Part shown: positions 43,256-52,171 of the stretch, in pieces
How the letters are laid out: every line of letters starts with the position of its first letter
Numbering within the stretch: position 1 is the first letter of the stretch
Translations under genes and position numbers: made by a program
The notes under the pieces: generated by a model
Database searches by the model: none
What the model saw: the letters and a program-made list of their open reading frames with translations, nothing else
Told to the model about the DNA's origin: nothing
From: Pseudomonas entomophila
GTDB taxonomy: Bacteria; Pseudomonadota; Gammaproteobacteria; Pseudomonadales; Pseudomonadaceae
Length of the DNA stretch: 64,000 bases
Direction of reading: 5' to 3'
Assembly (NCBI RefSeq): GCF_013523165.1
Contig: NZ_JAAMQI010000003.1
Span: 62,001-126,000, forward strand

Positions 43256-44881
43256 TCACGTACGGAAGCGCGCCACCATCTGGTTGAGGTTGACCGCCAG
43301 TTGCGACAATTCCCCGCTGGCGATCAGGGTTTGCCGTGTGCCTTCGCTGCTTTGCAGCGCCAGGTCGCGGATGCTGACCAAGGCGCGGTCTATCTCACGG
43401 GCTACATAGGCCTGCTCTTCGGAGGCCGTCGCGATCTGCTGGTTGCGGTTGTCGATCATCTGCGCGGCGTGGGTAATCACGTGCAGCGATTGCCCGGCAT
43501 CGTCTGCCGTGCCTTGGGTCGTGCTCACTTCACGCAAGCTGTCGCCCATGGCCGTGACCACGGCGGTGCTGTGAGACTGGATCGAAGCAATCATGTCCTT
43601 GATTTCGCCGGTCGAGGTTTGAGTACGGTGCGCCAGCGCGCGCACTTCATCCGCCACTACCGCGAAGCCGCGGCCTTGTTCGCCCGCACGGGCAGCCTCG
43701 ATGGCGGCGTTCAGGGCCAACAGGTTGGTCTGTTCGGCGATGGCCCCGATCACACCCAATACCTTGCTGATGTCCTGGGTTTGCCCGGCCAATTGCTGCA
43801 CCTGCTCGGCGGTGAGGTCGACGCGGTCTTTGAGGCTGCGCATGGCCGCCAGGGTCTGCGTCACCTTCTGGTTACCCGCTTCGGCCGCGACGGTTGAATC
43901 TTTGGCCGCTTGTGAGGTAGAGGTGGCGTTACGCGCCACTTCCTCGACCGCCGTGCTCATCTGGTTCACCGCTGTCGCGGCTTGTTCGATCTCGCTGTTC
44001 TGCTGGTGCAGCGTGCGGCTGGCGCTTTCGGTAATGGCCGTCATCTCGACCGCGGCGGCGCTCAATTGCGCCGAGGCGTCAGAAATTTCACCGATGGTGG
44101 TGCGCAAGTTGCCTTGCATGGCATTCAGCGCCGTCATCAACCGGCTGGCTTCATCGACACCTACCACTGCCACGGAGGCGCGCAGGTCGCCCTGGGCGAT
44201 GTTCTCGGCCATCGACAGCGACGCGGCGAGCGGTACCACGATGCTGCGGGTGAGCAGCACCGCGAGCACGAGCGTGAGCAATAGCGCTGCGGCCACCACC
44301 ACGGCAATCACGACGTTGCTATGGGTATACACGTCGGTGGCCTCTGCACCCGCCGCCGCAGCGCCCTCCACATTATGCTCGCGCAGGCGGGTAAGCTCTG
44401 CCTGGTAGGCCTCGGCATGCATCTTTTGTTCAGTGTTCGCGTACGCCACCGCCTGGTCATGGTCGGTGGCATCCAGCGCGACGATGTGCGCCAGCCCATC
44501 CAAGAAGGTGGTCATGCGTGTGGCGGCCGCTTCGAAGGTCTGGCGTTCCTGTTCGCTCGACACCAGGTGCTGGCGGTAATAGTCGGTGCGGTCGTTGAGT
44601 GCGTCGCGGGCACTGTTCAGTTGGGCGATGGCGGCTGTGCGGTCCTCCGGCCGGTTGGCAGCCAGCAGGCGGATGCTCTCCAGCCGCGCCTTCAGCACTG
44701 CGATCTGGATATCGTCAGCGGTTTGGGTACTGGCCAACCAGTTGTTTTCGATCGCCTGTTCGGTACTGCGCAGCTTGCCCAGTTGCAGGTAAGCGAACCC
44801 GCCCAAGGCAATCACCAGCAGGGTGATCAGACCAAAACACAGGGAGGCCCGAGGGGCAATGTTCAGTGAGCGAAGGTTCAT
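43256..44881 (-). CDS. Methyl-accepting chemotaxis protein, 4-helix-bundle sensor type
   Basis: A 541-residue chemoreceptor. A membrane helix (about residues 14-34) is followed by a ~150-residue periplasmic helical domain of the 4HB_MCP type, a second membrane helix (about 190-210), a HAMP region ([20 protein letters not shown]) and the cytoplasmic signalling hairpin with the near-invariant tip [20 protein letters not shown]. Start ATG 44881 is preferred over an upstream frame because it places the positive residues directly before the first membrane helix. There is no C-terminal pentapeptide tether (ends ARFRT). The ligand is unknown. It is transcribed alone on the minus strand. Confidence 0.95.
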   Translation of the reverse strand: MNLRSLNIAPRASLCFGLITLLVIALGGFAYLQLGKLRSTEQAIENNWLASTQTADDIQIAVLKARLESIRLLAANRPEDRTAAIAQLNSARDALNDRTDYYRQHLVSSEQERQTFEAAATRMTTFLDGLAHIVALDATDHDQAVAYANTEQKMHAEAYQAELTRLREHNVEGAAAAGAEATDVYTHSNVVIAVVVAAALLLTLVLAVLLTRSIVVPLAASLSMAENIAQGDLRASVAVVGVDEASRLMTALNAMQGNLRTTIGEISDASAQLSAAAVEMTAITESASRTLHQQNSEIEQAATAVNQMSTAVEEVARNATSTSQAAKDSTVAAEAGNQKVTQTLAAMRSLKDRVDLTAEQVQQLAGQTQDISKVLGVIGAIAEQTNLLALNAAIEAARAGEQGRGFAVVADEVRALAHRTQTSTGEIKDMIASIQSHSTAVVTAMGDSLREVSTTQGTADDAGQSLHVITHAAQMIDNRNQQIATASEEQAYVAREIDRALVSIRDLALQSSEGTRQTLIASGELSQLAVNLNQMVARFRT

Positions 44882-45028
44882 CAGTGCGGTTCCGGCAGTG
44901 GCCTCGCCTGCCGAGACCATGCCGCATTATCGGCCGCTTGAAGGGGAACATGAGAGCGGGTGAAAGCATCATCCATGCAGACGCTTCGCACGCTGAGCGC
45001 CGTTCTTGCAGAGAGTCGACGTGCAAGA

Positions 45029-45065
45029 GAGCGGCCTGTACGCCTAGGCGAACGACAGGCCGCTC
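45029..45065 (-). terminator. Long hairpin downstream of the oprN-like gene
   Basis: GAGCGGCCTGT (45029-45039) and ACAGGCCGCTC (45055-45065) form a perfect 11-bp stem. The loop itself contains the palindrome CGCCTAGGCG (45041-45050), giving a nested hairpin. It lies 9 nt after the oprN-like stop at 45074. The minus-strand tail (TCTTGCAC) has few T residues, so it may act with another factor. Confidence 0.55.
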
Positions 45066-45073
45066 GCCGCTCG

Positions 45074-46501
45074 CTACCGCGCCGCGAGCGTACCGGGCGA
45101 GCCAGTGGCCACGTCCCAGCCGCCCCCCAGCGCCTTGTAGATCGCCACGACCCCCTGATACAGCTCGACTTCGCCCAGCGCCTGGGCGTCTTCGGCGGCC
45201 AGGCGTTCGCGTTCGGCGTCGAGCAGCACCAGGTAGTCGACGGTGCCTTCGCGGTACCGGATCGAGGCCAGCTCGGCGGCCTTGCGGCTGGCCTCGCTCT
45301 GGCGCATCAGGGCGCGCACGCGTTGCTGGCGCTTGCCGTAGTCGCTGAAGGCGTTCGACGACTCTTCCAGGGCCAGCAGCACCTGCTGCTCGTAGTTGGC
45401 CAGTGCGCCTTCGGCCTCGGCCTTGGCGCCGCGCAGACGCGCCCGCACGCTGCCCAGGTCGAAGGCCGGCCAGGTGATGCTCGGGGCCAGCGTCCAGGCC
45501 TGGGCCGCCGAGCTGCCGATCTGCGACCCGCGCCCGGCAGTGAAGCCCAGAAAGCCGCTGAGGCTGACCCGCGGGAACAGGTCGGCCGTTGCCACGCCGA
45601 CCTCGGCCGTGGCCGCCGCCAATTGCCGTTCCGCGCTGCGGATGTCCGGGCGGCGGCGCAGCAGTTGGGCGGGATCGCCCACCGGCAGCGCCTTGGCGAT
45701 CGCCGGCAGGCGCTGGGGCGACAGGTCGATGCTCAGTTGCTCCGGGCGCTGCCCGAGCAGGGTGGCGATGCGGTTGCGTGCGCGGACCTGCTCGGCCTGC
45801 AGCTGCGGCAGGCTGGCCTCGACGGCGGCCAGGCGCGCCTCGGCGCGGACCACGTCCAGCTCGTTACCGACCCCGGCGTCGCGCAGGGTCTCGGTGATCC
45901 GGCGCGAGTCCTGCTGGGTCTTGAGGTTGTCGGCGGCGATGCGCTCACGCAGCTGGGCGCCGCGCAACTGGCCGTAGGCATCCACCAGCTCGGCGATCAG
46001 GCTGACCTGCAATTGGCGCAGGTCGGCCTGGGCGGCGTCCTCGCGGGCCTGGCTGGCTTCCAGCTGGCGCTGGATGCGCCCGAACAGGTCCAGCTCCCAG
46101 GCCATGTCCAGGCCCAGGTCGTAGCGTTCGCTGTTGACCCGGCGATCGGTCTGCCCCGGGATCTGGCCCTTACCCAGCGTGCTGCTGGCGCCGCTGGTCA
46201 CCACCGGCAGGTCGTCGTTGGCTACGTCCTCGCGGATGGAACGCGCGGCCTTGAGCCGGGCGAAGGCCACGCGCAGGTCGCGGTTGCCGGTCAGCGAAGC
46301 CTGCACCAGGCGATCCAGGGTCGGGTCCTCGAACTGGTGCCACCAGGCGCTTTCGAAGCGCGCCTGGTCGAACCGAGCCGTGCCCTGCGCCGCGTCCAGG
46401 CGCGCCGGCTCAGGCTGGGGCGCACGGTAGTCGGGGCCGACCGCACAGGCCGACAGGGCCAGCACCAGCAGGCTCGGAAGGAAAGGGCTGAACCGCATCA
46501 T
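45074..46501 (-). CDS. oprN: RND efflux outer-membrane channel, OprN/OprM family lipoprotein
   Basis: A 475-residue outer-membrane factor. The N-terminal lipoprotein signal ends in LALSAC (lipobox, Cys about residue 17) followed by AVGPDYRAP, the typical OprM-family start. Two repeated alpha-helical barrel regions follow (for example ISTV-like repeats with DLRVAFARLKAARSIREDVA and ELAAATAEVGVATADLFPRV). Length is normal. The start ATG (46501) overlaps the pump-gene stop as ATGA; a second ATG follows directly at 46498. It is last in a MexE-MexF-OprN-ordered operon and forms the tunnel through which the pump expels its substrates. A hairpin follows at 45029-45065. Confidence 0.9.
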   Translation of the reverse strand: MMRFSPFLPSLLVLALSACAVGPDYRAPQPEPARLDAAQGTARFDQARFESAWWHQFEDPTLDRLVQASLTGNRDLRVAFARLKAARSIREDVANDDLPVVTSGASSTLGKGQIPGQTDRRVNSERYDLGLDMAWELDLFGRIQRQLEASQAREDAAQADLRQLQVSLIAELVDAYGQLRGAQLRERIAADNLKTQQDSRRITETLRDAGVGNELDVVRAEARLAAVEASLPQLQAEQVRARNRIATLLGQRPEQLSIDLSPQRLPAIAKALPVGDPAQLLRRRPDIRSAERQLAAATAEVGVATADLFPRVSLSGFLGFTAGRGSQIGSSAAQAWTLAPSITWPAFDLGSVRARLRGAKAEAEGALANYEQQVLLALEESSNAFSDYGKRQQRVRALMRQSEASRKAAELASIRYREGTVDYLVLLDAERERLAAEDAQALGEVELYQGVVAIYKALGGGWDVATGSPGTLAAR

Positions 46502-49500
46502 GCCTGGGTCTCCTGCAGCGGGGTGTGGGCGACCCGGCGCGCCTGGCGTCGTTCGACGTGGCGGCGGATCAGGAAGAAGAACACCGGCGTCAGGAACAGG
46601 CCGAACACCGTCACGCCGATCATCCCGGAGAACACCGCCACGCCCATCGCATGACGCATCTCGGCGCCGGCACCGGAGGAGAACACCAGCGGCACCACAC
46701 CCATGATGAAGGCGATCGAGGTCATCAGGATCGGGCGCAGGCGCAGACGGCACGCCTCCAGCACCGCAGCCAGCGGGTCGAGGCCCTCGGCCTGTTTGTC
46801 CTTGGCGAACTCGACGATCAGGATGGCGTTCTTGCACGCCAGCCCGACCAGCACGATCAGGCCGATCTGGGTGAAGATGTTGTTGTCACCCCCCGTGAGG
46901 ATGATCCCGGTGATTGCCGACAGCAGCGTCATCGGCACGATCAGGATCACCGCCAGCGGCAGGCTCCAGCTCTCGTACTGCGCTGCCAGCACCAGGAAGG
47001 CCAGCAGTACGCACAGCGGGAACACCAGCAGGGCGGTGTTGCCGGCCAGGATCTGCTGGTAGGTCAGCTCAGTCCACTCGAAGGTCATGCCGTTGGGCAG
47101 CTCGTCGGTCAGCAGGCGCGCCATGGCCGCCTCGGCCTGACCGGAGCTGTAGCCGGGCGCCGCTGCGCCGTTGATCTCGGCGGTGATGAAGCCGTTGTAG
47201 TGCATGACCCGGTCGGGACCTGAGGTGTCGCTGACCTTGAGGAAGGTCGCCAGCGGGATCATCTCGCCACGGTCGTTGCGCACCTTGAGCTGGCCGATCT
47301 GCTCGGCATCCAGGCGGAACTGCTGCTCGGCCTGCACGTTGACCTGGTAGGTCCGGCCGAAGCGGTTGAAGTCGTTGGTGTACAACGAGCCCAGGTAGAT
47401 CTGCAGGGTGTCGAAGATGTCGTTGATCGCCACACCGTGGGTCTTGGCCTTTTCACGGTCGATGGCGGCATCGACCTGCGGCACGTTGACCTGGTAGCTG
47501 GTGAACAACCCGGCCAGTTCCGGCACCTGCTGGCTCTTGGCGATGATGTTCTGGGTTTCGTGGTACAGCGCCTCGTAGCCCAGGTTGCCCCGGTCTTCGA
47601 TCTGCACGCGGAACCCGCCGATGGTGCCCAGGCCCTGCACGGGTGGTGGCGGGAAGATCGCGATGTAGGCGTCCTGGATGTCGGCGAACTGCGCGTTGAG
47701 CGCGGCGGCGATCGCCTGCGCCGACTGGCTCGGGTCCTTGCGCTGGTCGAACGGCTTGAGCGGGGTGAAGACGATGCCGCTGTTGGGGCTGTTGGTGAAG
47801 CCATTGATCGACAGGCCCGGGAAGGCCACCGAATCAGCCACCCCCGGTTGCGCCAGGGCGATCTCGCTCATGCGCTTGATCACTGCCTCGGTGCGGTCCA
47901 GGCTGGCAGCGTCGGGCAGTTGCGCGAAGGCCACCAGGTACTGCTTGTCCTGCGCCGGGACGAACCCGGTCGGGGTCGAGGCGAAGCCCAGGTAGGTCAG
48001 GCCCATGAGCCCGGCGTAGATGAACAGCGCGATGCCGCTGGAGCGGATCACCCGGCGCACGCCGCCGACGTAGCGGTGGCTGGCGCGGTCGAAGAAGCGG
48101 TTGAACGGGGCGAACAGCCAGCCGCCCAGCAGCCGCTCGAGCAGGCGCGAGAAGCGGTCCTGTGGCGCATGGTGGTCCTTGAGTAGCACGGCGGCCAGCG
48201 CCGGCGACAGGGTCAGGGAGTTGAACGCCGAGATCACCGTGGAGATTGCGATGGTCAGGGCGAACTGCTTGTAGAACTGCCCGGTCAGCCCCGAGATGAA
48301 CGCCGCCGGCACGAACACCGCGCACAGCACCAGCGCCGTGGCGATGATCGGCCCGGTCACTTCGCTCATGGCCTTCTGCGTGGCGTCCAGCGGAGCCAGG
48401 CCCAGGCCGATGTTGCGCTCCACGTTCTCCACCACCACGATGGCGTCGTCGACCACGATGCCGATGGCCAGCACCAGCCCGAACAGCGACAGGGCGTTGA
48501 GCGAGAAGCCGAACAGGTGCATCACCGCGAAGGTACCGATCAACGAGACCGGCACGGCCAGCAGCGGGATGATCGAGGCGCGCCAGGTCTGCAGGAACAG
48601 GATCACCACCAGCACCACCAGCACCAGGGCTTCGAACAGGGTGTGCACCACCGCTTCGATCGAGCCGCGCACGAACACCGTCGGGTCATAGACGATGCTG
48701 TAGTCCATCCCCTCGGGGAACTCCTTCTTCAGCTCGGCCATCTTGGCGCGCACGTCGTTGGAGATGTCGATGGCGTTGGAGCCGGGGCGCTGGAAGATCG
48801 GCAGGGCCACGGCCGGCTGGTTGTTCAGCAGCGAACGCAGGGCGTACTGGCTCGACCCCAGCTCGACCCGGGCGATGTCCTTGAGGCGAGTGATCTCGCC
48901 GTCGGCGCCGGCCCGGATGATGATGTTCTCGAACTCGTCCTCGGTGACCAGACGGCCCTGGGTGTTGATCGACAGCTGGAAGCTCGAGGCGCCCGGTGCG
49001 GGCGGGGCGCCCAGCTGGCCGGCAGCGACCTGGCGGTTCTGCTCACGGATCGCCGCGACCACGTCACTGGCGGTCAGGTTGCGCGAGGCGGTCTTGTTCG
49101 GGTCGAGCCAGACACGCAGCGAGTAGTCGCCCATGCCGAACAGCTGCACGTCGCCCACGCCACCCAGGCGTGCCAGCTCATCCTTGATGTTGAGGATGGC
49201 GTAGTTGGACAGGTAGAGCATGTCGTAGCGGTTGTCCGGCGAGGTCAGGTGCACGACCATGGTCAGGTCCGGCGAGGCCTTGTCCACGGTGATGCCGATG
49301 CGCGTGACCTCTTCGGGCAGCTTGGGCTGGGTACGGGTGACGCGGTTCTGCACCTGCACCTGGGCGTTGTCCAGGTCGGTGCCCAGGGCGAAGGTGATGG
49401 TCAGCGTCAGCTTGCCGTCGGCGGTGGACTGCGAGGACATGTAGAGCATGTGCTCGACGCCGGTGATGGCCTGCTCCAGAGGCGCAGCGACGGTCTCGCC

Positions 49501-49677
49501 GATGACCTTGGGGTTGGCGCCAGGGAAGTTGGCGCGCACCACGACGGTGGGCGGCACGACCTCGGGGTATTCGCTGATCGGCAACTGGAACAGCGCGATG
49601 CTGCCGGCGATCAGCAGGATCAGGGAAAGCACCGCGGCGAAGATCGGCCGGGTGATGAAGAAGCGTGAGAAGTTCAT
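46498..49677 (-). CDS. mexF: RND multidrug efflux pump inner-membrane transporter, MexF type
   Basis: A 1059-residue proton-driven exporter. It begins MNFSRFFITRPIFAAVLSL; the proton-relay helix VLAIGIVVDDAIVVVENVER holds the paired Asp residues, and the C-terminal half repeats the topology (12 helices, two large periplasmic loops). Across its length the wording closely follows P. aeruginosa MexF (for example LYMSSQSTADGKLTLTITFA and DNRYDMLYLSNYA), closer than to MexB. Start 49677 was chosen because family members start MNFS. An upstream in-frame start would add 12 residues. It lies 13 nt after the mexE-like gene. MexF pumps export chloramphenicol, quinolones and quorum-signal precursors. 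Confidence 0.93.
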   Translation of the reverse strand: MNFSRFFITRPIFAAVLSLILLIAGSIALFQLPISEYPEVVPPTVVVRANFPGANPKVIGETVAAPLEQAITGVEHMLYMSSQSTADGKLTLTITFALGTDLDNAQVQVQNRVTRTQPKLPEEVTRIGITVDKASPDLTMVVHLTSPDNRYDMLYLSNYAILNIKDELARLGGVGDVQLFGMGDYSLRVWLDPNKTASRNLTASDVVAAIREQNRQVAAGQLGAPPAPGASSFQLSINTQGRLVTEDEFENIIIRAGADGEITRLKDIARVELGSSQYALRSLLNNQPAVALPIFQRPGSNAIDISNDVRAKMAELKKEFPEGMDYSIVYDPTVFVRGSIEAVVHTLFEALVLVVLVVILFLQTWRASIIPLLAVPVSLIGTFAVMHLFGFSLNALSLFGLVLAIGIVVDDAIVVVENVERNIGLGLAPLDATQKAMSEVTGPIIATALVLCAVFVPAAFISGLTGQFYKQFALTIAISTVISAFNSLTLSPALAAVLLKDHHAPQDRFSRLLERLLGGWLFAPFNRFFDRASHRYVGGVRRVIRSSGIALFIYAGLMGLTYLGFASTPTGFVPAQDKQYLVAFAQLPDAASLDRTEAVIKRMSEIALAQPGVADSVAFPGLSINGFTNSPNSGIVFTPLKPFDQRKDPSQSAQAIAAALNAQFADIQDAYIAIFPPPPVQGLGTIGGFRVQIEDRGNLGYEALYHETQNIIAKSQQVPELAGLFTSYQVNVPQVDAAIDREKAKTHGVAINDIFDTLQIYLGSLYTNDFNRFGRTYQVNVQAEQQFRLDAEQIGQLKVRNDRGEMIPLATFLKVSDTSGPDRVMHYNGFITAEINGAAAPGYSSGQAEAAMARLLTDELPNGMTFEWTELTYQQILAGNTALLVFPLCVLLAFLVLAAQYESWSLPLAVILIVPMTLLSAITGIILTGGDNNIFTQIGLIVLVGLACKNAILIVEFAKDKQAEGLDPLAAVLEACRLRLRPILMTSIAFIMGVVPLVFSSGAGAEMRHAMGVAVFSGMIGVTVFGLFLTPVFFFLIRRHVERRQARRVAHTPLQETQA

Positions 49678-49690
49678 GGGGTTCGATCCT

Positions 49691-50926
49691 TCAACCGCGC
49701 GGTGCCGGGGCACTGGCGAGTTTCACGGCGGCGGCGGGCTGCCCGGCCTGGCTGGCTTGCAGGGCCTGGCGTTGGCGGGCGAGGGCGGCCAGGGTGGCGT
49801 CGCTGGCCATCGGCGTGTCCTGGGGCGTGACCGTCGAGCCGGGGCGCACGCGCTGCAGGCCCTTGACCACGATCCGGTCGCCCTTGTGCAAGCCGTCGCG
49901 CACGATGCGCAGGCCTTCGAGCTTGGGACCCAGTTCAACGCTGCGGTAGCTGGCCTTGCCGTCGGCATCCATCACCAGCACGAATTTCTTGCCCAGGTCG
50001 GTGCCCACGGCCTCGTCGTTGATCAGCACCGCCGAATACGTGGCGCTGCCGACCAGCTTGAGGCGCGCATACAGGCCGGGGGTGAACTGGCCGTCACGGT
50101 TGTCGAACACGGCACGCCCGCGGATGGTGCCCGTGCGGGGGTTGACCTGGTTGTCGACGAAGTTCATCTGGCCCAGGTGCGGCGTACCGGTCTCGTTGGA
50201 CAGGCCCAGGTAGACCGGAGTCGTCTGCCCACGCTGGCCGTCGCGGGCCAGCTGCGTGTACTTGAGGTAGACCCGCTCGTCGGCGTCGAAGTAGGCATAG
50301 ACCTTGTCGGTGGAGACCACGCTGGTCAGCGGCGTGACGTCGGCGGTGACGATGTTGCCGGCGGTGAACTGGGCGCGGCTGACACGGCCACTGATCGGCG
50401 CGGTGACGCGGGTGAAGCTCAGGTTCAGGCGTGCCAGGTCCAGCTGCGCCTGGATCGCCGCCACACCCGCGCGCGCTTCGGCGGCGGCGCTGCTGCGCGA
50501 TTCGGCCAGCTCGGCAGAGATGGCGTTGCTGCTGCGCAGGCGTTGGCCGCGCTGGGCTTCGTTCTCGCTGCGACTGGCCGAGGCACGGGCCTGTTGCAGT
50601 TGCGCTTCGAGCTGGCGGACCTGAGCCTGGAACGGGCGCGGATCGATCTGGAACAGCAGGTCACCCTTGGTGACCTGGGCACCCTCGGTGAAGGCGACAC
50701 GGTCGATCTGCCCGGAGACGCGTGGGCGCACCTCGACAGTCTCGGGCGCTTCGAGGCGGCCGGTGAACTCGTCCCATTCGGTGATCGGTTGTTCCAGCAC
50801 CTGGGCCACGCTGACCGTCGGTGCACTGGCAGGCCGAGCGGTTTCCGGCGCCTGGCCGCATGCGCTGATCACCACGGCCGCGAGAGCGGCCAGGGGATAG
50901 CGCAGGGATGTGAGTGAATGTTCCAT
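49691..50926 (-). CDS. mexE: RND efflux periplasmic adaptor, MexE type
   Basis: A 411-residue membrane-fusion lipoprotein. Signal and lipobox are AALAAVVISAC (Cys about residue 20), followed by a flexible GQAPETARPAS linker. The adaptor core begins ITEWDEFTGRLEAPETVEVR, matching the MexE/AcrA barrel-sandwich opening, with a helical hairpin (QVRQLEAQLQQARASASRSE) and the beta-barrel region. Start ATG 50926 is the only one giving a clean signal peptide. It is first in the operon. Neither a mexT-like LysR activator nor mexS lies upstream here, unlike in P. aeruginosa. A candidate ATCAC-n5-GTGAT site is at 51011-51025. Confidence 0.92.
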   Translation of the reverse strand: MEHSLTSLRYPLAALAAVVISACGQAPETARPASAPTVSVAQVLEQPITEWDEFTGRLEAPETVEVRPRVSGQIDRVAFTEGAQVTKGDLLFQIDPRPFQAQVRQLEAQLQQARASASRSENEAQRGQRLRSSNAISAELAESRSSAAAEARAGVAAIQAQLDLARLNLSFTRVTAPISGRVSRAQFTAGNIVTADVTPLTSVVSTDKVYAYFDADERVYLKYTQLARDGQRGQTTPVYLGLSNETGTPHLGQMNFVDNQVNPRTGTIRGRAVFDNRDGQFTPGLYARLKLVGSATYSAVLINDEAVGTDLGKKFVLVMDADGKASYRSVELGPKLEGLRIVRDGLHKGDRIVVKGLQRVRPGSTVTPQDTPMASDATLAALARQRQALQASQAGQPAAAVKLASAPAPRG

Positions 50927-51010
50927 GGAAAGATCCGCCAGAGTGAAGAAAGTGGGCGGATTCTGCGCGGCGCGCGCGGGGGGAACGAATCGAATGGGGC
51001 GAAGGTTATT

Positions 51011-51025
51011 ATCACCGGGAGTGAT
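51011..51025. promoter_or_regulatory. Inverted repeat ATCAC-n5-GTGAT upstream of mexE
   Basis: ATCACCGGGAGTGAT has 5-bp inverted arms, overlaps a GATAAT-like -10 on the minus strand and lies 85 nt before the mexE start. LysR-type regulators such as MexT bind short dyads that begin with ATCA, but the second half of the published nod-box form is not seen. Confidence 0.28.
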
Positions 51026-51096
51026 GGGTTGGCGGGTGGGCATGTCCGGCAGGCATGGAACAGTCGTCGGCGCGAGGGTGAAGCTTCCATCGCCTT

Positions 51097-51303
51097 CGCG
51101 GGCAAGCCCGCTCCCACAGGGTGGACTGCCAGTGCAGGTTGGCCTGACACCTGAAGTGGCGGGTTCCAGCGGACCGCGAAGAACCCGCACGTTCACCCTT
51201 GCCTGAACAAGCTGGGCGTGCCCCTACGGGTATGGGAGCGAGCTTGCCCGCGATGCAGGCGGTGATGAACCGGACACTGTTGCGGGCGAGCCCGCTCCCA
51301 CAA
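51097..51303. repeat. Three REP sequences upstream of mexE
   Basis: A single REP GCGGGCAAGCCCGCTCCCAC (from 51098) and a head-to-head pair (GGGAGCGAGCTTGCCCGCGA from 51237; GCGGGCGAGCCCGCTCCCA from 51284). They fill the space between mexE and the small gene at 51325-51492. Confidence 0.7.
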
Positions 51304-51324
51304 GGCCCTGTGACAGCCTGTGCC

Positions 51325-51492
51325 TCAGCCGCTGGACTGATCTTCCGGCGCCACCTGGCCCTCCGGCCAATCGGGCCCTTTCTTGTGCGGTGGGTCATCG
51401 GGGTGGGGGACGTAATTGCCCGGTTCCAGGTCGGTGTCATCGACGTAGGGATCCTTCGGGTAATCCTGGTCCGGTTCGGTGGGGTCTGCCAT
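51325..51492 (-). CDS. Small acidic hypothetical protein, 55 residues
   Basis: An unrecognised short protein starting MADPTEPDQDYPKDPYVDDT and ending VAPEDQSSG. It is very rich in Asp, Glu and Pro and lacks hydrophobic segments, so it is probably disordered and cytosolic. GGAGAGCAGCC precedes the ATG with GGAGA at a suitable distance. The codon pattern (third-position GC) looks coding. It is flanked by REP sequences and by crtZ on the opposite strand. Small acidic proteins of this style are common in Pseudomonas genomes; no function can be given. Confidence 0.6.
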   Translation of the reverse strand: MADPTEPDQDYPKDPYVDDTDLEPGNYVPHPDDPPHKKGPDWPEGQVAPEDQSSG

Positions 51493-51634
51493 GGCTGCTC
51501 TCCATCAATGAATGGGTGGCTTGCTTGCATTAGGCTACAGTCACGTCAAGCTGTTCACTTCCGTCACGGGCACACGGAACCGTCGCCCCTGGCAGGCACT
51601 CCATTCCTGCAACCGTTCGCGCCATCGAGGCCTC

Positions 51635-52171
51635 ATGCTCATCAACACCCTGACCTTTCTGGTATCGCTGGCCGCCATGGAAGGCATCGCCTACCTGGCG
51701 CACAAGTACCTCATGCATGGCCCTGGCTGGGGCTGGCACCGTTCGCACCACGAGCCGCGTCAGGGTTGGTTCGAGAAGAACGACCTGTTCGCGGTGGTGT
51801 TCGCCGGGCTGGCCATCGTGCTGATCGCCCTGGGCAATGCCGGCTGGAACCCGCTGGAATGGGTCGGTGCCGGGATGACCGCCTACGGGCTGCTGTACTT
51901 CGTCGCCCACGACGGCCTGGTCCACCGTCGCTGGCCGTTCCGCTACGTGCCGCGACGCGGGTACTTCAAGCGCCTCTATCAGGCCCACCTGATGCACCAC
52001 GCCGTGCACGGCCGCGAGAACTGCGTGTCCTTCGGGTTCCTCTACGCGCCGCCTATCGATCGCCTGCGGGCAGAATTGCGGACGCGGCAGGGCGGTCCGT
52101 TGCGTCGCCCATCGCGGGACGCTGCCACAGATGAGGGTCGCGTGGCCTCGCCGGTCGTAACCGAGAAATGA
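51635..52171 (+). CDS. crtZ: Beta-carotene hydroxylase CrtZ
   Basis: A 178-residue membrane di-iron hydroxylase that adds 3- and 3'-hydroxyls to beta-carotene, giving zeaxanthin. All His clusters of the fatty-acid-hydroxylase superfamily are present: HKYLMH, HRSHH, HDGLVH and HLMHH. There are about four membrane segments. Start ATG 51635 (MLINTLTFLVSLAAMEG) is chosen as the family-like N-terminus; the frame is open further 5' without support. It is convergent with crtB, and the 3' ends overlap by 119 bp, so the last 40 or so CrtZ residues share DNA with the end of crtB. Length is normal for proteobacterial CrtZ. Confidence 0.93.
   Translation: MLINTLTFLVSLAAMEGIAYLAHKYLMHGPGWGWHRSHHEPRQGWFEKNDLFAVVFAGLAIVLIALGNAGWNPLEWVGAGMTAYGLLYFVAHDGLVHRRWPFRYVPRRGYFKRLYQAHLMHHAVHGRENCVSFGFLYAPPIDRLRAELRTRQGGPLRRPSRDAATDEGRVASPVVTEK

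Noticed and set aside
45074..50926. RND pump as the dedicated lipopeptide exporter
   Set aside because: All three proteins follow the MexEF-OprN multidrug type, are separated from the NRPS by three unrelated units, and factin export is normally by MacAB.
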